Positions 25,352 to 33,353 of a DNA stretch of 35,484 nucleotides are shown piece after piece. The stretch is taken from the NCBI GenBank assembly GCA_017432445.1, contig JAFRJC010000155.1, positions 1 through 35,484 of the forward strand. The letters run 5' to 3'. A model generated the notes under the pieces. The model worked only from the letters and a program-made list of their open reading frames with translations. It did not search any database and was not told the origin of the DNA. How positions within the stretch are numbered: position 1 is the first letter of the stretch; every line of letters starts with the position of its first letter. The translations under genes and the position numbers were made by a program. The stretch is from Eggerthellaceae bacterium (GTDB lineage Bacteria; Actinomycetota; Coriobacteriia; Coriobacteriales; Eggerthellaceae).

Positions 25352-26689
25352 GTGTCGAATTACAAGCTTGATACGAAACTTGAGAACCTATATGTGGTAC
25401 AGCTCTACCAGCAGCTCGTGAAAGAGCCCATTACCGAGCAGAACGCGCAACTGGTGTTGGAGCGCCAGAACGAGCGCCTGCAGAAGCTCATGCAGGTTGC
25501 CTATGAGATACCCTTCTACCGCGAGCGCTTCGAACGCTCCGGCACGACGCCCGAGGACTACAAGTGCGCCGAGGACCTGTACAAGTTCCCGGTGCTCACG
25601 AAGGACGAGCTGCGCGCCTGGATGGACGACGAGGCCGAGCAGCATCCCGAGAAGTACGAGCTGTGGCATGTGAGCCCCACGTCGGGTTCCACTGGACGCC
25701 CGCTGCGCACTCTCATCAGCCCGCGTGAGAACGCTGCCTACACGGCCAACTGGCTACGCGTCATGAGCCTGGGCGGGTTCAACCCCTTCACCGGCAAGAC
25801 CATGAGCCGTCCGAACTCGCTTCATGTGAAGATCGATCCGAACAAGGGCGATTCTCCGTTGCAGAAGCTCGGCATCCTGCGCAGGAAGTACATGTCCGAC
25901 ACGATCCTCCAGCGCGTGGAGACCCAGACGCTCGTCGACGAGATCAACGCTTACGAGCCCGACTACCTGTACAACCACAAGAACGTGCTCGTGCGCATTG
26001 CCAAGTACGTCAAGGAAAACGATCTGTACATCTGGCAGCCGAAGTTCTACACGCCCATCTCCGAGATGCTCGACGAGCCTTCCAACATCCTGCTGCGCGA
26101 GGTTTTCGGGCCGGGTCTTCTGGACGCATACGGAATGGCCGAGGTCGGATCGTGCGTGTCGCGCGTCCCAGGCAACGAGTATTACCAGATCAATGGCGAT
26201 GCATTCGTGGTCAACACCTACAATGCGGAGCTGACGGGTCCGGCCGATAGCGGCATGGCCATCATCACGCCGCTGCTCAAGACCGAACTGCCTCTAATCA
26301 ACTACGCGTCACTCGATTACATGGAGCGCTTCTACCAGTTCGGGTTACCCTTTGTAAGCCGCATCCAGGGGCGCATGAACGACGTTATCTACCATTCCAA
26401 CGGCGGCGTGACCGAGTGGGCCAACATCAGCGTGGTCATGAACTACACCAAGGAGGTTGTCTCGTACCGCCTGATCCAAGAGGAGCTGTCGCGCGTGAGG
26501 CTTCTGTGCGTGCGTAACCCCGAAACCCCCAAGGAGCAGGAACCCGAGGTGCAGGCGCGGGTCATCGAGGGGCTCATGGGCATCTTCAAGGATCCGGACA
26601 TGCATATCGATGTCGAGTGGGTCGACGACATCCCGTCGGATCCGAACGGCAAGCTGCGCGTCATCGTGAGCAAGGTGAAGCCTGCCTAA
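25352..26689 (+). CDS. CapK/PaaK-like adenylate-forming enzyme
   Basis: This ANL-superfamily protein resembles phenylacetate-CoA ligase and the CapK proteins of capsule loci. The ATP-binding loop is SPTSGSTGRP (108-117), the adenylate motif DAYGMAEVG (258-266), the hinge GRMNDV, and the C-terminal lysine motif PNGKLRV near residue 435. The 445-residue length fits. It would activate a carboxylic acid as an acyl-adenylate. The start is GTG 25352 just after AAGGAGG. It ends the four-gene operon begun by an ATP-grasp ligase. An acyl activator, a ligase and a flippase pair in one operon suggest a decorated lipid-linked product, but neither acid nor acceptor can be named. Confidence 0.8.
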   Translation: MSNYKLDTKLENLYVVQLYQQLVKEPITEQNAQLVLERQNERLQKLMQVAYEIPFYRERFERSGTTPEDYKCAEDLYKFPVLTKDELRAWMDDEAEQHPEKYELWHVSPTSGSTGRPLRTLISPRENAAYTANWLRVMSLGGFNPFTGKTMSRPNSLHVKIDPNKGDSPLQKLGILRRKYMSDTILQRVETQTLVDEINAYEPDYLYNHKNVLVRIAKYVKENDLYIWQPKFYTPISEMLDEPSNILLREVFGPGLLDAYGMAEVGSCVSRVPGNEYYQINGDAFVVNTYNAELTGPADSGMAIITPLLKTELPLINYASLDYMERFYQFGLPFVSRIQGRMNDVIYHSNGGVTEWANISVVMNYTKEVVSYRLIQEELSRVRLLCVRNPETPKEQEPEVQARVIEGLMGIFKDPDMHIDVEWVDDIPSDPNGKLRVIVSKVKPA

Positions 26690-26734
26690 CGAAACGCGAG
26701 TTAAAGGAAAAGCCCCTTGCCTGGGGATGCTACC

Positions 26735-26772
26735 GAGAGGGCGCTGCAAGTACTCGCTTGCAGCGCCCTCTT
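26735..26772. terminator. Bidirectional terminator between convergent genes
   Basis: GAGGGCGCTGCAAG (26737-26750) pairs perfectly with CTTGCAGCGCCCTC (26757-26770) round a 6-base loop, with an extra A-T pair outside. A smaller hairpin, CCCC/GGGG near 26713-26725, precedes it. It closes both the CapK-like operon (+) and the second ATP-grasp gene (-). Confidence 0.8.
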
Positions 26773-26795
26773 GATTCAAGCTTGCATTTTAAGCG

Positions 26796-28097
26796 CTAGT
26801 ACCAGATGAGCGGGACGACTTCGCCTTCCGGCGTGCGGACGTCAGCCTGGACGGTGCTGCGGACGAGGTTCATGCGGCGCTCGAGCTCTTCGCGCGTGGG
26901 CGCCTCGATAGTGATGAGGTAGCGCGAGGTCTTGTCGCTCTGGCCTTCGGCATTTCCGCTTCCCACGAGGTCTTCGAGATGCTCGATTTGCGTGTTGTGC
27001 ACATAGGGCAGCGCGAGTACGTCCTGAACGCCGCGGACTGCCAGAATCTCGCCGACCGGGATGTAGAACGCGACATAGCAGCAATGCCCAAGGGGGCTTT
27101 TCGCGAGAGAGTCGGTGGAGGCCACGGTGATGGGGTGCTCGAGATTCCCCAAGTCGTCGAACGTCGCGATTTCGCCGAGTGCCATTTTCACGAGGAACTC
27201 TTCGCTTTGCAGCCCGCAGGACAGCGGGATGAGGTCTGAAGAGATAAAGGCGCCACCGCCGCGTGCAGCGGTTTCGATGAGGAAGATATCGTCGCCTTCC
27301 ATGACGAATTCGCTGTGGGTGATACCCTGCTTCAGGCCGAATCCGGTGATTATGCGCGTGTTCAACTCTAACGCGCGGTCACGCAGGTCGTCCGGCGCCG
27401 TCGTGGGGAAGGTGCGCTCGCGTGCGGAAAGCGAGTCTTCGATGTCGAAATATACGGTATCGCCGATGCAGAGGTTGCAGAACTCGTAGTCCAAGGCCAA
27501 GCCTTCGATGACGAATTCGCGGCCAGTAGCGTAGCGTTCCACGATGACCTCGTCGGTTGTAGACCAGCGTGCCGCTTCGGGGAACTTCGCGTGGAGCTCT
27601 TCGGTGCTGTGGCACAGCTGCACGCCGCGGCTTCCCTGTGCGTCGACCGGTTTGATGATGACCGTTCCGCCGATTTCGCTGTAGAAGGATACGGCCTCGT
27701 CAAGTGTGGTGACGGTCTTGTTCGGCAGCACCTTGATGCCCAGCTCGGCCATCTTGGAGCGCATGAGCGACTTGTTCGTGAACAGATGGGCCACATCAGG
27801 CTCGATGCCGGAGAGGCCGAGCGCCTCAGCTACGCGCGCGACGGTGTAGACGGGGATGTCGGTCTCGTCGGTGATGACGCCGTCGACCCTGCGGCCGAAT
27901 CGGTTTCCACCATCTGCAAATGCCAGAATGGACTCGAAGTCACGCACATCGACGAGCAATTCGTCGGCGATGTAGGGCTTGAAGGCATCAGAGATGACGG
28001 GTGCTGCGAGCACCACGTCGCACAGTTGCGATGCCTTCTGCACGAGCGCGAGCTGGAAGGGGCCCGCACCTATGACGAGAATGATTTTCTTTCCCAT
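26796..28097 (-). CDS. ATP-grasp ligase (second, carbamoyl-phosphate-synthase-like)
   Basis: This 433-residue ATP-grasp enzyme has an N-terminal nucleotide-fold domain (VIGAGPFQLALVQKA), Lys149 with the loop DAQGSRG (152-158) and the metal-binding FLIETAARGGG (about 275-285). It differs markedly from the ATP-grasp protein at 23248 and is not a simple duplicate. Substrate unknown; biosynthetic ligases of this type build amide or peptide bonds, or carboxylate metabolites. ATG 28097 has GAGG five bases ahead and is preferred to a TTG at 28112. It follows the flippase gene on the same strand but has its own good promoter in the 114-base gap. It is convergent with the CapK-like operon, which carries the other ATP-grasp gene. 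Confidence 0.78.
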   Translation of the reverse strand: MGKKIILVIGAGPFQLALVQKASQLCDVVLAAPVISDAFKPYIADELLVDVRDFESILAFADGGNRFGRRVDGVITDETDIPVYTVARVAEALGLSGIEPDVAHLFTNKSLMRSKMAELGIKVLPNKTVTTLDEAVSFYSEIGGTVIIKPVDAQGSRGVQLCHSTEELHAKFPEAARWSTTDEVIVERYATGREFVIEGLALDYEFCNLCIGDTVYFDIEDSLSARERTFPTTAPDDLRDRALELNTRIITGFGLKQGITHSEFVMEGDDIFLIETAARGGGAFISSDLIPLSCGLQSEEFLVKMALGEIATFDDLGNLEHPITVASTDSLAKSPLGHCCYVAFYIPVGEILAVRGVQDVLALPYVHNTQIEHLEDLVGSGNAEGQSDKTSRYLITIEAPTREELERRMNLVRSTVQADVRTPEGEVVPLIWY

Positions 28098-28159
28098 CCT
28101 GACCTCGTTCAATAGCTGTTCCGTTTATGCTGCGTTTGTTTTACGAGCTGTAACCCAAA

Positions 28160-28188
28160 ATCATAAGATGCGGTTCGGGCCACGTCAA
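28160..28188 (-). promoter_or_regulatory. Promoter for the second ATP-grasp gene
   Basis: On the minus strand TTGACG (28183-28188) and TATGAT (28160-28165) are separated by exactly 17 bp. This is the best sigma-70-type match in the window. The predicted leader to ATG 28097 is about 55 bases. Confidence 0.65.
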
Positions 28189-28211
28189 CAAACCGCGCCG
28201 ACAAACCCCGA

Positions 28212-29555
28212 TTAACCCATATCGGAGGAATCGTCGGAGAGATCGGCCGCTTCAGTGACCGTCGCATGCTTAAGCTTGATGCCGATGAAGAAAGCAACGG
28301 TGAAGATGACGGCGGCGACGGCCATCACGAGGAAGTAGGCCCATGATGCCCCGGTGATGCCCATCGCCTCCACGAGGCTGTTGGAGGCAAGGAAAGCCAA
28401 CACGGCGAGCGCGGCATACAAGGGGATGAGCACCTTCTGGAAGCGGATGATGGTGATGCCGAGCGTGGCGAGCGTGGTGACGGCCAAGAAGCCGCCGCCG
28501 ATGACGAGAATCAGGAGTTCGGCGAGATAGTCTGCGAGCTGCGTGTTGTACAAGATGTTGAGCACGGGGATGCCGATGAGCCAAGCTCCGAGCACGCAGA
28601 CGGCCGTGATCAGTGCAATGACGCCTGCAAGCTTGAGGAAGCGAACCACGAACTCGCGGAGCTTTCCCGATTGCCATTGGTCGGTGAGCGAGGCGATCAT
28701 CGGGTTGTACACGAAACTCGCCAGGAGCGTCACCACGAACACCGGCATTGCGATATAGCCGTAATACGCCTGTGCGGCATCGTCCATCAGCGCGTCGATG
28801 GCGTATTTGGGAGCGCTGCCCATGTAGAAGAGCAGGAAGTCGGCGGCAAAAACAGGGAGGCATTCGCGAAGCAGCTGGAACACCTTCCTGATGCTGCGCA
28901 GGTAACTTGGTGCGGGCATGTTGTAGCGGCTGCGGACGTAGCGGATTTGCACGGCAAGGAAGACGGCCGTGAAGATCGTCGATGCAGTTAGTGAAATGAG
29001 TAGGTTGGCCGTCATGAGCGCGACGACGGCGAATGCCACGAGGGCAAACACCATGCGGATGCTGATCATCTTGGCGCCCACGTCGAGGCGGTCTTCGCGT
29101 TGGTAGGCGCCAGTGTAGACGTCTTCGAAGGCGTCGATGGCCTTGAACACGCACATCACGATCATGACGAGGGTCTTTTCGGCAGAATACCCGAGCGTGA
29201 CCGTGGAATAGGCAATGTAGGCGCATGAAGCGACCAACATGGCGACGCAGCTGATGATGCGCGAGGCCTGGTATTCCTTGAACGAGTATTCCAGGTTGCG
29301 GTCGGATACCTGGAACTTGCGCATGCCGAATTTGCCGATGTTCAAGAACAGGTTGGAGTTGGCGAAAGCGATTGTGAAGATGCCTGCAGTGTACACGTCG
29401 CATACGCGCGTGAGGATGATGAGCATGATGACCGACTGCAGCGCAAACAGCATGCCGCCGACGCTGTTCCAGCGGTAGGCGCCGTGCTTTATCTTCCGCT
29501 GCTCGGCTTCGGATAGCTCATCGAGCTTGCTTGCTTTGATGTCGGTAGGGCTCAT
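28212..29555 (-). CDS. Wzx-like polysaccharide/lipid-linked oligosaccharide flippase
   Basis: This 447-residue protein of the MOP (Wzx/MATE-like) superfamily has about 12-14 membrane segments. NSVGGMLFALQSVIMLIILTRV at the N terminus and the later DFLLFYMGSAPKYAID segment are typical of Wzx-like polysaccharide export proteins. It would flip an undecaprenyl-diphosphate-linked repeat unit to the outer face. The ATG at 29555 lacks a ribosome binding site; TATACT lies seven bases upstream, so the message may be leaderless. It is divergent from the GT-C-like gene at 29614. No Wzy-like polymerase is obvious next to it, and the C terminus has a short Asp/Ser-rich tail. Confidence 0.82.
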   Translation of the reverse strand: MSPTDIKASKLDELSEAEQRKIKHGAYRWNSVGGMLFALQSVIMLIILTRVCDVYTAGIFTIAFANSNLFLNIGKFGMRKFQVSDRNLEYSFKEYQASRIISCVAMLVASCAYIAYSTVTLGYSAEKTLVMIVMCVFKAIDAFEDVYTGAYQREDRLDVGAKMISIRMVFALVAFAVVALMTANLLISLTASTIFTAVFLAVQIRYVRSRYNMPAPSYLRSIRKVFQLLRECLPVFAADFLLFYMGSAPKYAIDALMDDAAQAYYGYIAMPVFVVTLLASFVYNPMIASLTDQWQSGKLREFVVRFLKLAGVIALITAVCVLGAWLIGIPVLNILYNTQLADYLAELLILVIGGGFLAVTTLATLGITIIRFQKVLIPLYAALAVLAFLASNSLVEAMGITGASWAYFLVMAVAAVIFTVAFFIGIKLKHATVTEAADLSDDSSDMG

Positions 29556-29562
29556 GGGCAGA

Positions 29563-29568
29563 AGTATA
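29563..29568 (-). promoter_or_regulatory. -10 box for a possible leaderless flippase transcript
   Basis: TATACT on the minus strand is followed by seven bases and the ATG at 29555, with no Shine-Dalgarno. On the + strand TATAGT (29565-29570) overlaps it and could serve the divergent gene, so the two promoters may compete. Confidence 0.4.
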
Positions 29569-29613
29569 GTTCAATGGCGGTGGGGAGCGCTTCGAGGCTG
29601 GGAGGGGAAGCGC

Positions 29614-31458
29614 GTGGTACACTTACGAAAACCACAAGGCGATCGAGAGGCGCTGGCTATCTTGGAGAATACGCTGTACGAACGCATAGCCGCTTCGTTC
29701 GACCGGCTCGCCGAATCAGGCGGTCGCTGCCTTTTGGTCTCCCTTGTCGTCACGCTGGTCGTTTTCGGAGTGGCTTCTTGCGCATGGGTTCCCAACGGCG
29801 TGTACGACGACTGGTCCATATCTAACGCGCTGAGTGCCAATTGGGGGCAAGACGAGGGCTTGTGTTTGTTCCTCAACGCGCTCCTCTGTCGGCTGATCTT
29901 CTGGCTCAACAGTGCGTTTACAAGCGTGAACTGGTTTTTCGTGGTAGAGCGCTTGAGTGCCTTCGCCGCGTACTTAGCCGTGGTCTACCTATCGCTTAGG
30001 CATTTGAGGTTTCCGTTTTCGGCGGTAACGTTCTTTGCGGCAACTGTGCTGGCTCTTCCAGGCTGCACATACGAGAGCAACTTCACCTATGTGGCGGGCA
30101 TGCTCGTGGGCGCAGGTGGGCTCGCGTTGCTGTGCTCGCTGGGCAAAGACCGCCATGCGCCGAGCCTCGTCGTTGCGGGCATCGTGTTCATGGCGGCCGG
30201 TGCGCTCTTCCGATGGACCATGTTCGTGCTGAGCGTCCCCCTGTTCGGAATCGCAGCACTGTTCGTGCTGTTCAGGGAGAGGAATGACGGCATGGAGGCG
30301 GGAAGGCGGCTTGTGCGTCTGTGGCCTTTCGCCTTGGCGCTCGTCTGCTTCGCCGGGCTGTACTTCTACAACGACTCCGCCTGGCAGGAACAGCCTTGGA
30401 GCGAATGGTACGAGTTCAACGAAGCTCGGTCGGACATAGCCGACTACACCTACGCCTCATACGACGATGTCGCCGACGAGCTTTCCGCGCTGGGAGTTTC
30501 CAGAAACGATTATCGGATGCTTAAATCGTGGATAACGGAAGACCCCGAGTTCTTCACAGTCGAGAAGCTCGAGGCCATCAGGGACGTTGTGACCGGCCAG
30601 CGCGCCGACGTGAGTCGGCTCGCCTCTGCCGTTCCTTCGTTTTTCGTTGACATCGTTTCGTCCCTGCGCTTTGACGGCCTGATAGTCGCGCTGCTGGCGG
30701 CTGTGCTCGCTTGCGCGCGGGGCAGAGGACGCGTAGCTGCGCTTGCGGTCATGTTCGTGGCGCTTGTGGTTTGCTGGGCGCTGTTCGCTTTCGGGCGCAT
30801 GCCCGCGCGGGTGTTCCTGCCCGCATGGCTCTTCACGGCCCTGGCGGCGAGCATGCTCGCGGGCATGCGCGAGCCTGCGGCTGGCTTCAGGCGTACGAGG
30901 ATGGCTTCCCATGCTGCGATTTCATGGCCAACTCGTCTCATCGGACCCTGTCTTGCAGTCCTTCCCGTTGTGGCTATAGCCTTCATCATGGCATTCTCGG
31001 TCACGCATATCAGGATAGATAGGCTCGAGGCGTTGTTTGCCGAGGACTCCTTCAATCCAGGGGGATACGTCTACGATTACATCGAAAGCCATGATGATGA
31101 AGTGTTCGTGCTTGACATTCCCTCGAGCGCGGTGCTCATCTATGCAAACTTGATGATTGCGCCCTTTGACGCGGACACGGTGAACCACACGAGTTCGGTG
31201 GGGGGTTGGGCGGCTCATGCTCCTTATGCTACGGCTAGGAATGTGCGCATAGATATGAAGAGCCCCATCCGAGGCCTTGTGGAAAACGATCGGGCGCGTC
31301 TGTTGACGAGGGGAGCCGATACGGCTGATATGCTGCTCGCGTACTTGCAGGAGCACGGCTATCCAGACGCTTCATGCGAGGTGGTCGATGTGATAAAGGA
31401 GCCCTCGTCGAGCAGCAAGATGAACGTCTACGAATTCTCGAAGGGCACGTCGGGTTAG
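29614..31458 (+). CDS. GT-C-like polytopic membrane protein with DDW motif
   Basis: This 614-residue protein has about 11 membrane segments: one near residues 42-60, a block to about 250, and a second block at about 350-480. The C-terminal domain of some 130 residues is soluble and probably outside the cell. The first outer loop reads VPNGVYDDWSI (Asp65, Asp66), a position used by GT-C enzymes for the catalytic acid. I do not recognise the exact family. GTG 29614 is chosen because GGGAGGGG lies at ideal spacing; earlier in-frame ATGs would overlap the divergent flippase gene. Its stop codon overlaps by four bases the stop of the convergent GT2 gene, so no terminator separates them. Confidence 0.65.
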   Translation: MVHLRKPQGDREALAILENTLYERIAASFDRLAESGGRCLLVSLVVTLVVFGVASCAWVPNGVYDDWSISNALSANWGQDEGLCLFLNALLCRLIFWLNSAFTSVNWFFVVERLSAFAAYLAVVYLSLRHLRFPFSAVTFFAATVLALPGCTYESNFTYVAGMLVGAGGLALLCSLGKDRHAPSLVVAGIVFMAAGALFRWTMFVLSVPLFGIAALFVLFRERNDGMEAGRRLVRLWPFALALVCFAGLYFYNDSAWQEQPWSEWYEFNEARSDIADYTYASYDDVADELSALGVSRNDYRMLKSWITEDPEFFTVEKLEAIRDVVTGQRADVSRLASAVPSFFVDIVSSLRFDGLIVALLAAVLACARGRGRVAALAVMFVALVVCWALFAFGRMPARVFLPAWLFTALAASMLAGMREPAAGFRRTRMASHAAISWPTRLIGPCLAVLPVVAIAFIMAFSVTHIRIDRLEALFAEDSFNPGGYVYDYIESHDDEVFVLDIPSSAVLIYANLMIAPFDADTVNHTSSVGGWAAHAPYATARNVRIDMKSPIRGLVENDRARLLTRGADTADMLLAYLQEHGYPDASCEVVDVIKEPSSSSKMNVYEFSKGTSG

Positions 31459-32477
31459 CCTTGATTTGTCGGCGCCTCCAGAAGCTTCGTCTGCGCCTCC
31501 GGAAGTCCTCTGGCCGGTTCGTTTCCGTATACGTCTCGCACGACGAACTGGGGTAAGTTGTTGAGCGAGAGGTAGATGCGCCCGATGTACTCGCCGATAA
31601 GCCCGAGCATGACCATGATCATGCCGCCGATGAACAGCAGGGCGGCCATCGTGGAACTGTAGCCGAGCGTGACGTGCGGGAGCATGATCTTGCGCACGAC
31701 GACCCATATCGCGAAGATGATGCCGAGAAGCGCGAGTGTGAACCCGCAGAAGGTTGCGATGCGCAACGGCTTGACGGAGAACGAGGTGAAGCTGTTCATC
31801 CACAGCGAAACCGATTTCTTGAAGCTGTAGTTGCCCGTGCCGATCGTGCGCTCGCGTTCCTCCATTTCGACGTTGCAGACGCGCTTCGTCGCGGAGAGCA
31901 TGAGCCCCGACAGGTAGGGGTAGGGATTGGTATAGCGGATGACCTGGTCCTTCACGAAATCCTTCATGGCTGAGAAATTCGAGAATTTCAAATCGGGGTC
32001 TTTGTTCAGAAGCCAGGTTGCGACGACGTCGTTGACCTTTGAGCCGAAGTTCTTCCAGCTGGATTGGGTCTTCTTGGGGTACTTGGCGATGGAGACGTCG
32101 TATCCGCCGCCGTCCTCGGGGCTGTTCACCAGGGGTGCGAGCAGATCCCACAGGCGGTCCATGGGGCATTGCTGGTCGTCATCGCAGAACACGACGTAAT
32201 CGCCGGTGGCGTAATGGCAACCGCACATCAGCGCGTTGTGACGCCCTCCGTTCTTTGCGAGGTCTATCGCGATTATATGCTCGTCTTCCTGGGCTTTTGC
32301 CACGATAATGCTGAGCAAGCCGTCTGGAGAGCAGTCGTTGACGGCCACGATCTGATAGTTGAATTCGGGTCGTTGCGCCACAACTTCGCGGATCTCGTCG
32401 ATGACGAGGCCGACTGAGCCTTCGCTTTTGTAGCAGGGGATGACGAAGCTGATGGTCTTCTGCGCGCTATCAGTCAC
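31455..32477 (-). CDS. GT2 polyprenyl-phosphate glycosyltransferase (second copy type)
   Basis: The 340-residue enzyme has the GT-A motifs SFVIPCYKSE, AVNDCSPDG and the metal site CDDDQQCP, then two C-terminal membrane segments and GEYIGRIYLSLNNLPQFVV, as in CsbB/GtrB proteins. It should transfer a sugar from a nucleotide to undecaprenyl phosphate. The start is GTG 32477: AGGAGGT stands eight bases before it, whereas the longer frame to 32549 has no ribosome binding site and adds an unconserved Cys-rich stretch. It has the same architecture as the GT2 at 20607 but is divergent enough to suggest a different sugar. It could serve the YfhO-like, paralogue A/B or DDW GT-C proteins. Confidence 0.88.
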   Translation of the reverse strand: MTDSAQKTISFVIPCYKSEGSVGLVIDEIREVVAQRPEFNYQIVAVNDCSPDGLLSIIVAKAQEDEHIIAIDLAKNGGRHNALMCGCHYATGDYVVFCDDDQQCPMDRLWDLLAPLVNSPEDGGGYDVSIAKYPKKTQSSWKNFGSKVNDVVATWLLNKDPDLKFSNFSAMKDFVKDQVIRYTNPYPYLSGLMLSATKRVCNVEMEERERTIGTGNYSFKKSVSLWMNSFTSFSVKPLRIATFCGFTLALLGIIFAIWVVVRKIMLPHVTLGYSSTMAALLFIGGMIMVMLGLIGEYIGRIYLSLNNLPQFVVRDVYGNEPARGLPEAQTKLLEAPTNQG

Positions 32478-32513
32478 GGATGCAACCTCCTGGTGGTTTC
32501 TGCAACACATCTG

Positions 32514-32519
32514 ATTATA
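32514..32519 (-). promoter_or_regulatory. -10 box for the second GT2 gene
   Basis: A perfect TATAAT on the minus strand lies 36 bases before the GTG, leaving a leader of about 30 bases that holds AGGAGGT. No good -35 was seen. Confidence 0.45.
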
Positions 32520-32570
32520 ATGCAGCGGACGATTGGAGGTTTTGCGCATCGGCCAAACGCGGCGTTTGTT

Positions 32571-32579
32571 TGCTATAAT
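32571..32579 (+). promoter_or_regulatory. Extended -10 promoter for the zinc-ribbon gene
   Basis: TGCTATAAT is a consensus extended -10 element. It lies 53 bases before ATG 32633 and back-to-back with the divergent GT2 promoter. Confidence 0.55.
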
Positions 32580-32632
32580 TGCATGCTGTGTGAAAATGCA
32601 CTAGCTAATCGCAGGATTCATAAGGGGAAGAC

Positions 32633-33106
32633 ATGGCAGAACTTATTTCTCAACTTTGGACACCAGAACTGCAGATGGCATTCTCGGTCGTGCTGGTGTG
32701 CCTGGTTATTTTGTACGTGCTCAGCATCATCTGGGTTGCACGCGATGCCTACATGCGCGGCACCATGTGGTATCTGTGGGCCATCGTGGCGCTCGTTCCG
32801 CTTCTGGGCGTCATCGCCTACTGCCTGCTGCGTCCGCCCCTGCTGCAAATCGACCGCGACGAGCAGGAGCTGGAGGTTGCACTCAAGCAGCGCGAACTCA
32901 TGAAATACGGCGAGTGCGCTGCATGTGGGTATCCGGTTGAGGCTGACTATGTCATGTGCCCGAACTGCCATCAGCGCCTGAAGAACCTCTGCTCCACGTG
33001 TCACCATGCGCTCGACCCGTCGTGGACCGTGTGCCCGTACTGCACAACGCCCGTCAACCGCGGCGGCAACACATCCCGCCAGCAGCAGCGCGCTGCCCAC
33101 CAATAG
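32633..33106 (+). CDS. Two-TM protein with PLDc_N-like region and double zinc ribbon
   Basis: This 157-residue protein has two membrane segments (about 15-36 and 45-66) with the WVARDAYMRG..W......VPLLGVIAY.LLRPP pattern seen in phospholipase D N-terminal (PLDc_N) regions. A charged linker follows, then two zinc ribbons: Cys95/98/109/112 and Cys120/123/134/137. The ribbons face the cytoplasm if both ends are inside. There is no nuclease or lipase domain. Function unknown; similar small membrane zinc-ribbon proteins are common in actinobacteria. The ATG follows AGGGGAAG at good spacing. It has its own extended -10 promoter and is closed by a terminator just before thrS. Confidence 0.75.
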   Translation: MAELISQLWTPELQMAFSVVLVCLVILYVLSIIWVARDAYMRGTMWYLWAIVALVPLLGVIAYCLLRPPLLQIDRDEQELEVALKQRELMKYGECAACGYPVEADYVMCPNCHQRLKNLCSTCHHALDPSWTVCPYCTTPVNRGGNTSRQQQRAAHQ

Positions 33107-33145
33107 GAGGGCGCTTGGGATCTGGTCCCAAATATACATTCAAAG

Positions 33146-33175
33146 AAAAGCCGCCCACGATGGCGGCTTTTCTCT
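33146..33175 (+). terminator. Intrinsic terminator between the zinc-ribbon gene and thrS
   Basis: AAAAGCCGCC (33146-33155) pairs perfectly with GGCGGCTTTT (33162-33171), followed by CTCT. The -10 box of thrS begins immediately after. Confidence 0.85.
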
Positions 33176-33180
33176 ATAAT
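33175..33180 (+). promoter_or_regulatory. -10 box for thrS
   Basis: A perfect TATAAT lies immediately after the terminator. The -35 region (about 33152-33157) falls in the hairpin and is poor. The predicted leader to ATG 33362 is about 175 bases, long enough for the structured operator described next. Confidence 0.45.
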
Positions 33181-33292
33181 AGGCCTTCGTGGCTTTGCGC
33201 TGCTTAAGATGCTCGAGGGTCTGTTATGCAGATTCGCCGCGTGCGAATGCGTGAGGGACCTGAAAGGCAGATGCGACGCCACAACCGTCCAG

Positions 33293-33353
33293 GCAGGTGG
33301 TTTGTAGCCACCCGGCAAGAAGCAGGCGCTTTGTATGCGCCCGGCAGAAAGGA
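33293..33353 (+). promoter_or_regulatory. Tandem tRNA-Thr anticodon-arm mimics before thrS
   Basis: Hairpin A is GGTGG (33296-33300), loop TTTGTAG, CCACC (33308-33312). Hairpin B is GGCGC (33325-33329), loop TTTGTAT, GCGCC (33337-33341). Each has a 5-bp stem and a 7-base loop, with U at loop position 2 (U33) and UGU at positions 3-5 (34-36), followed by A (37). UGU is a threonine anticodon. The two units repeat with a 29-base period, each flanked by GCA and CGGCA. Hairpin B ends six bases before the ribosome binding site AAAGGA (33348-33353). In E. coli, ThrRS represses its own translation by binding anticodon-like hairpins; this looks like an analogous operator. Confidence 0.75.

Noticed and set aside
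32478..32549. A 24-residue N-terminal extension of the second GT2 enzyme
   Set aside because: No ribosome binding site supports the longer frame, while AGGAGGT fits the GTG at 32477; the extension also overlaps the promoter TATAAT.
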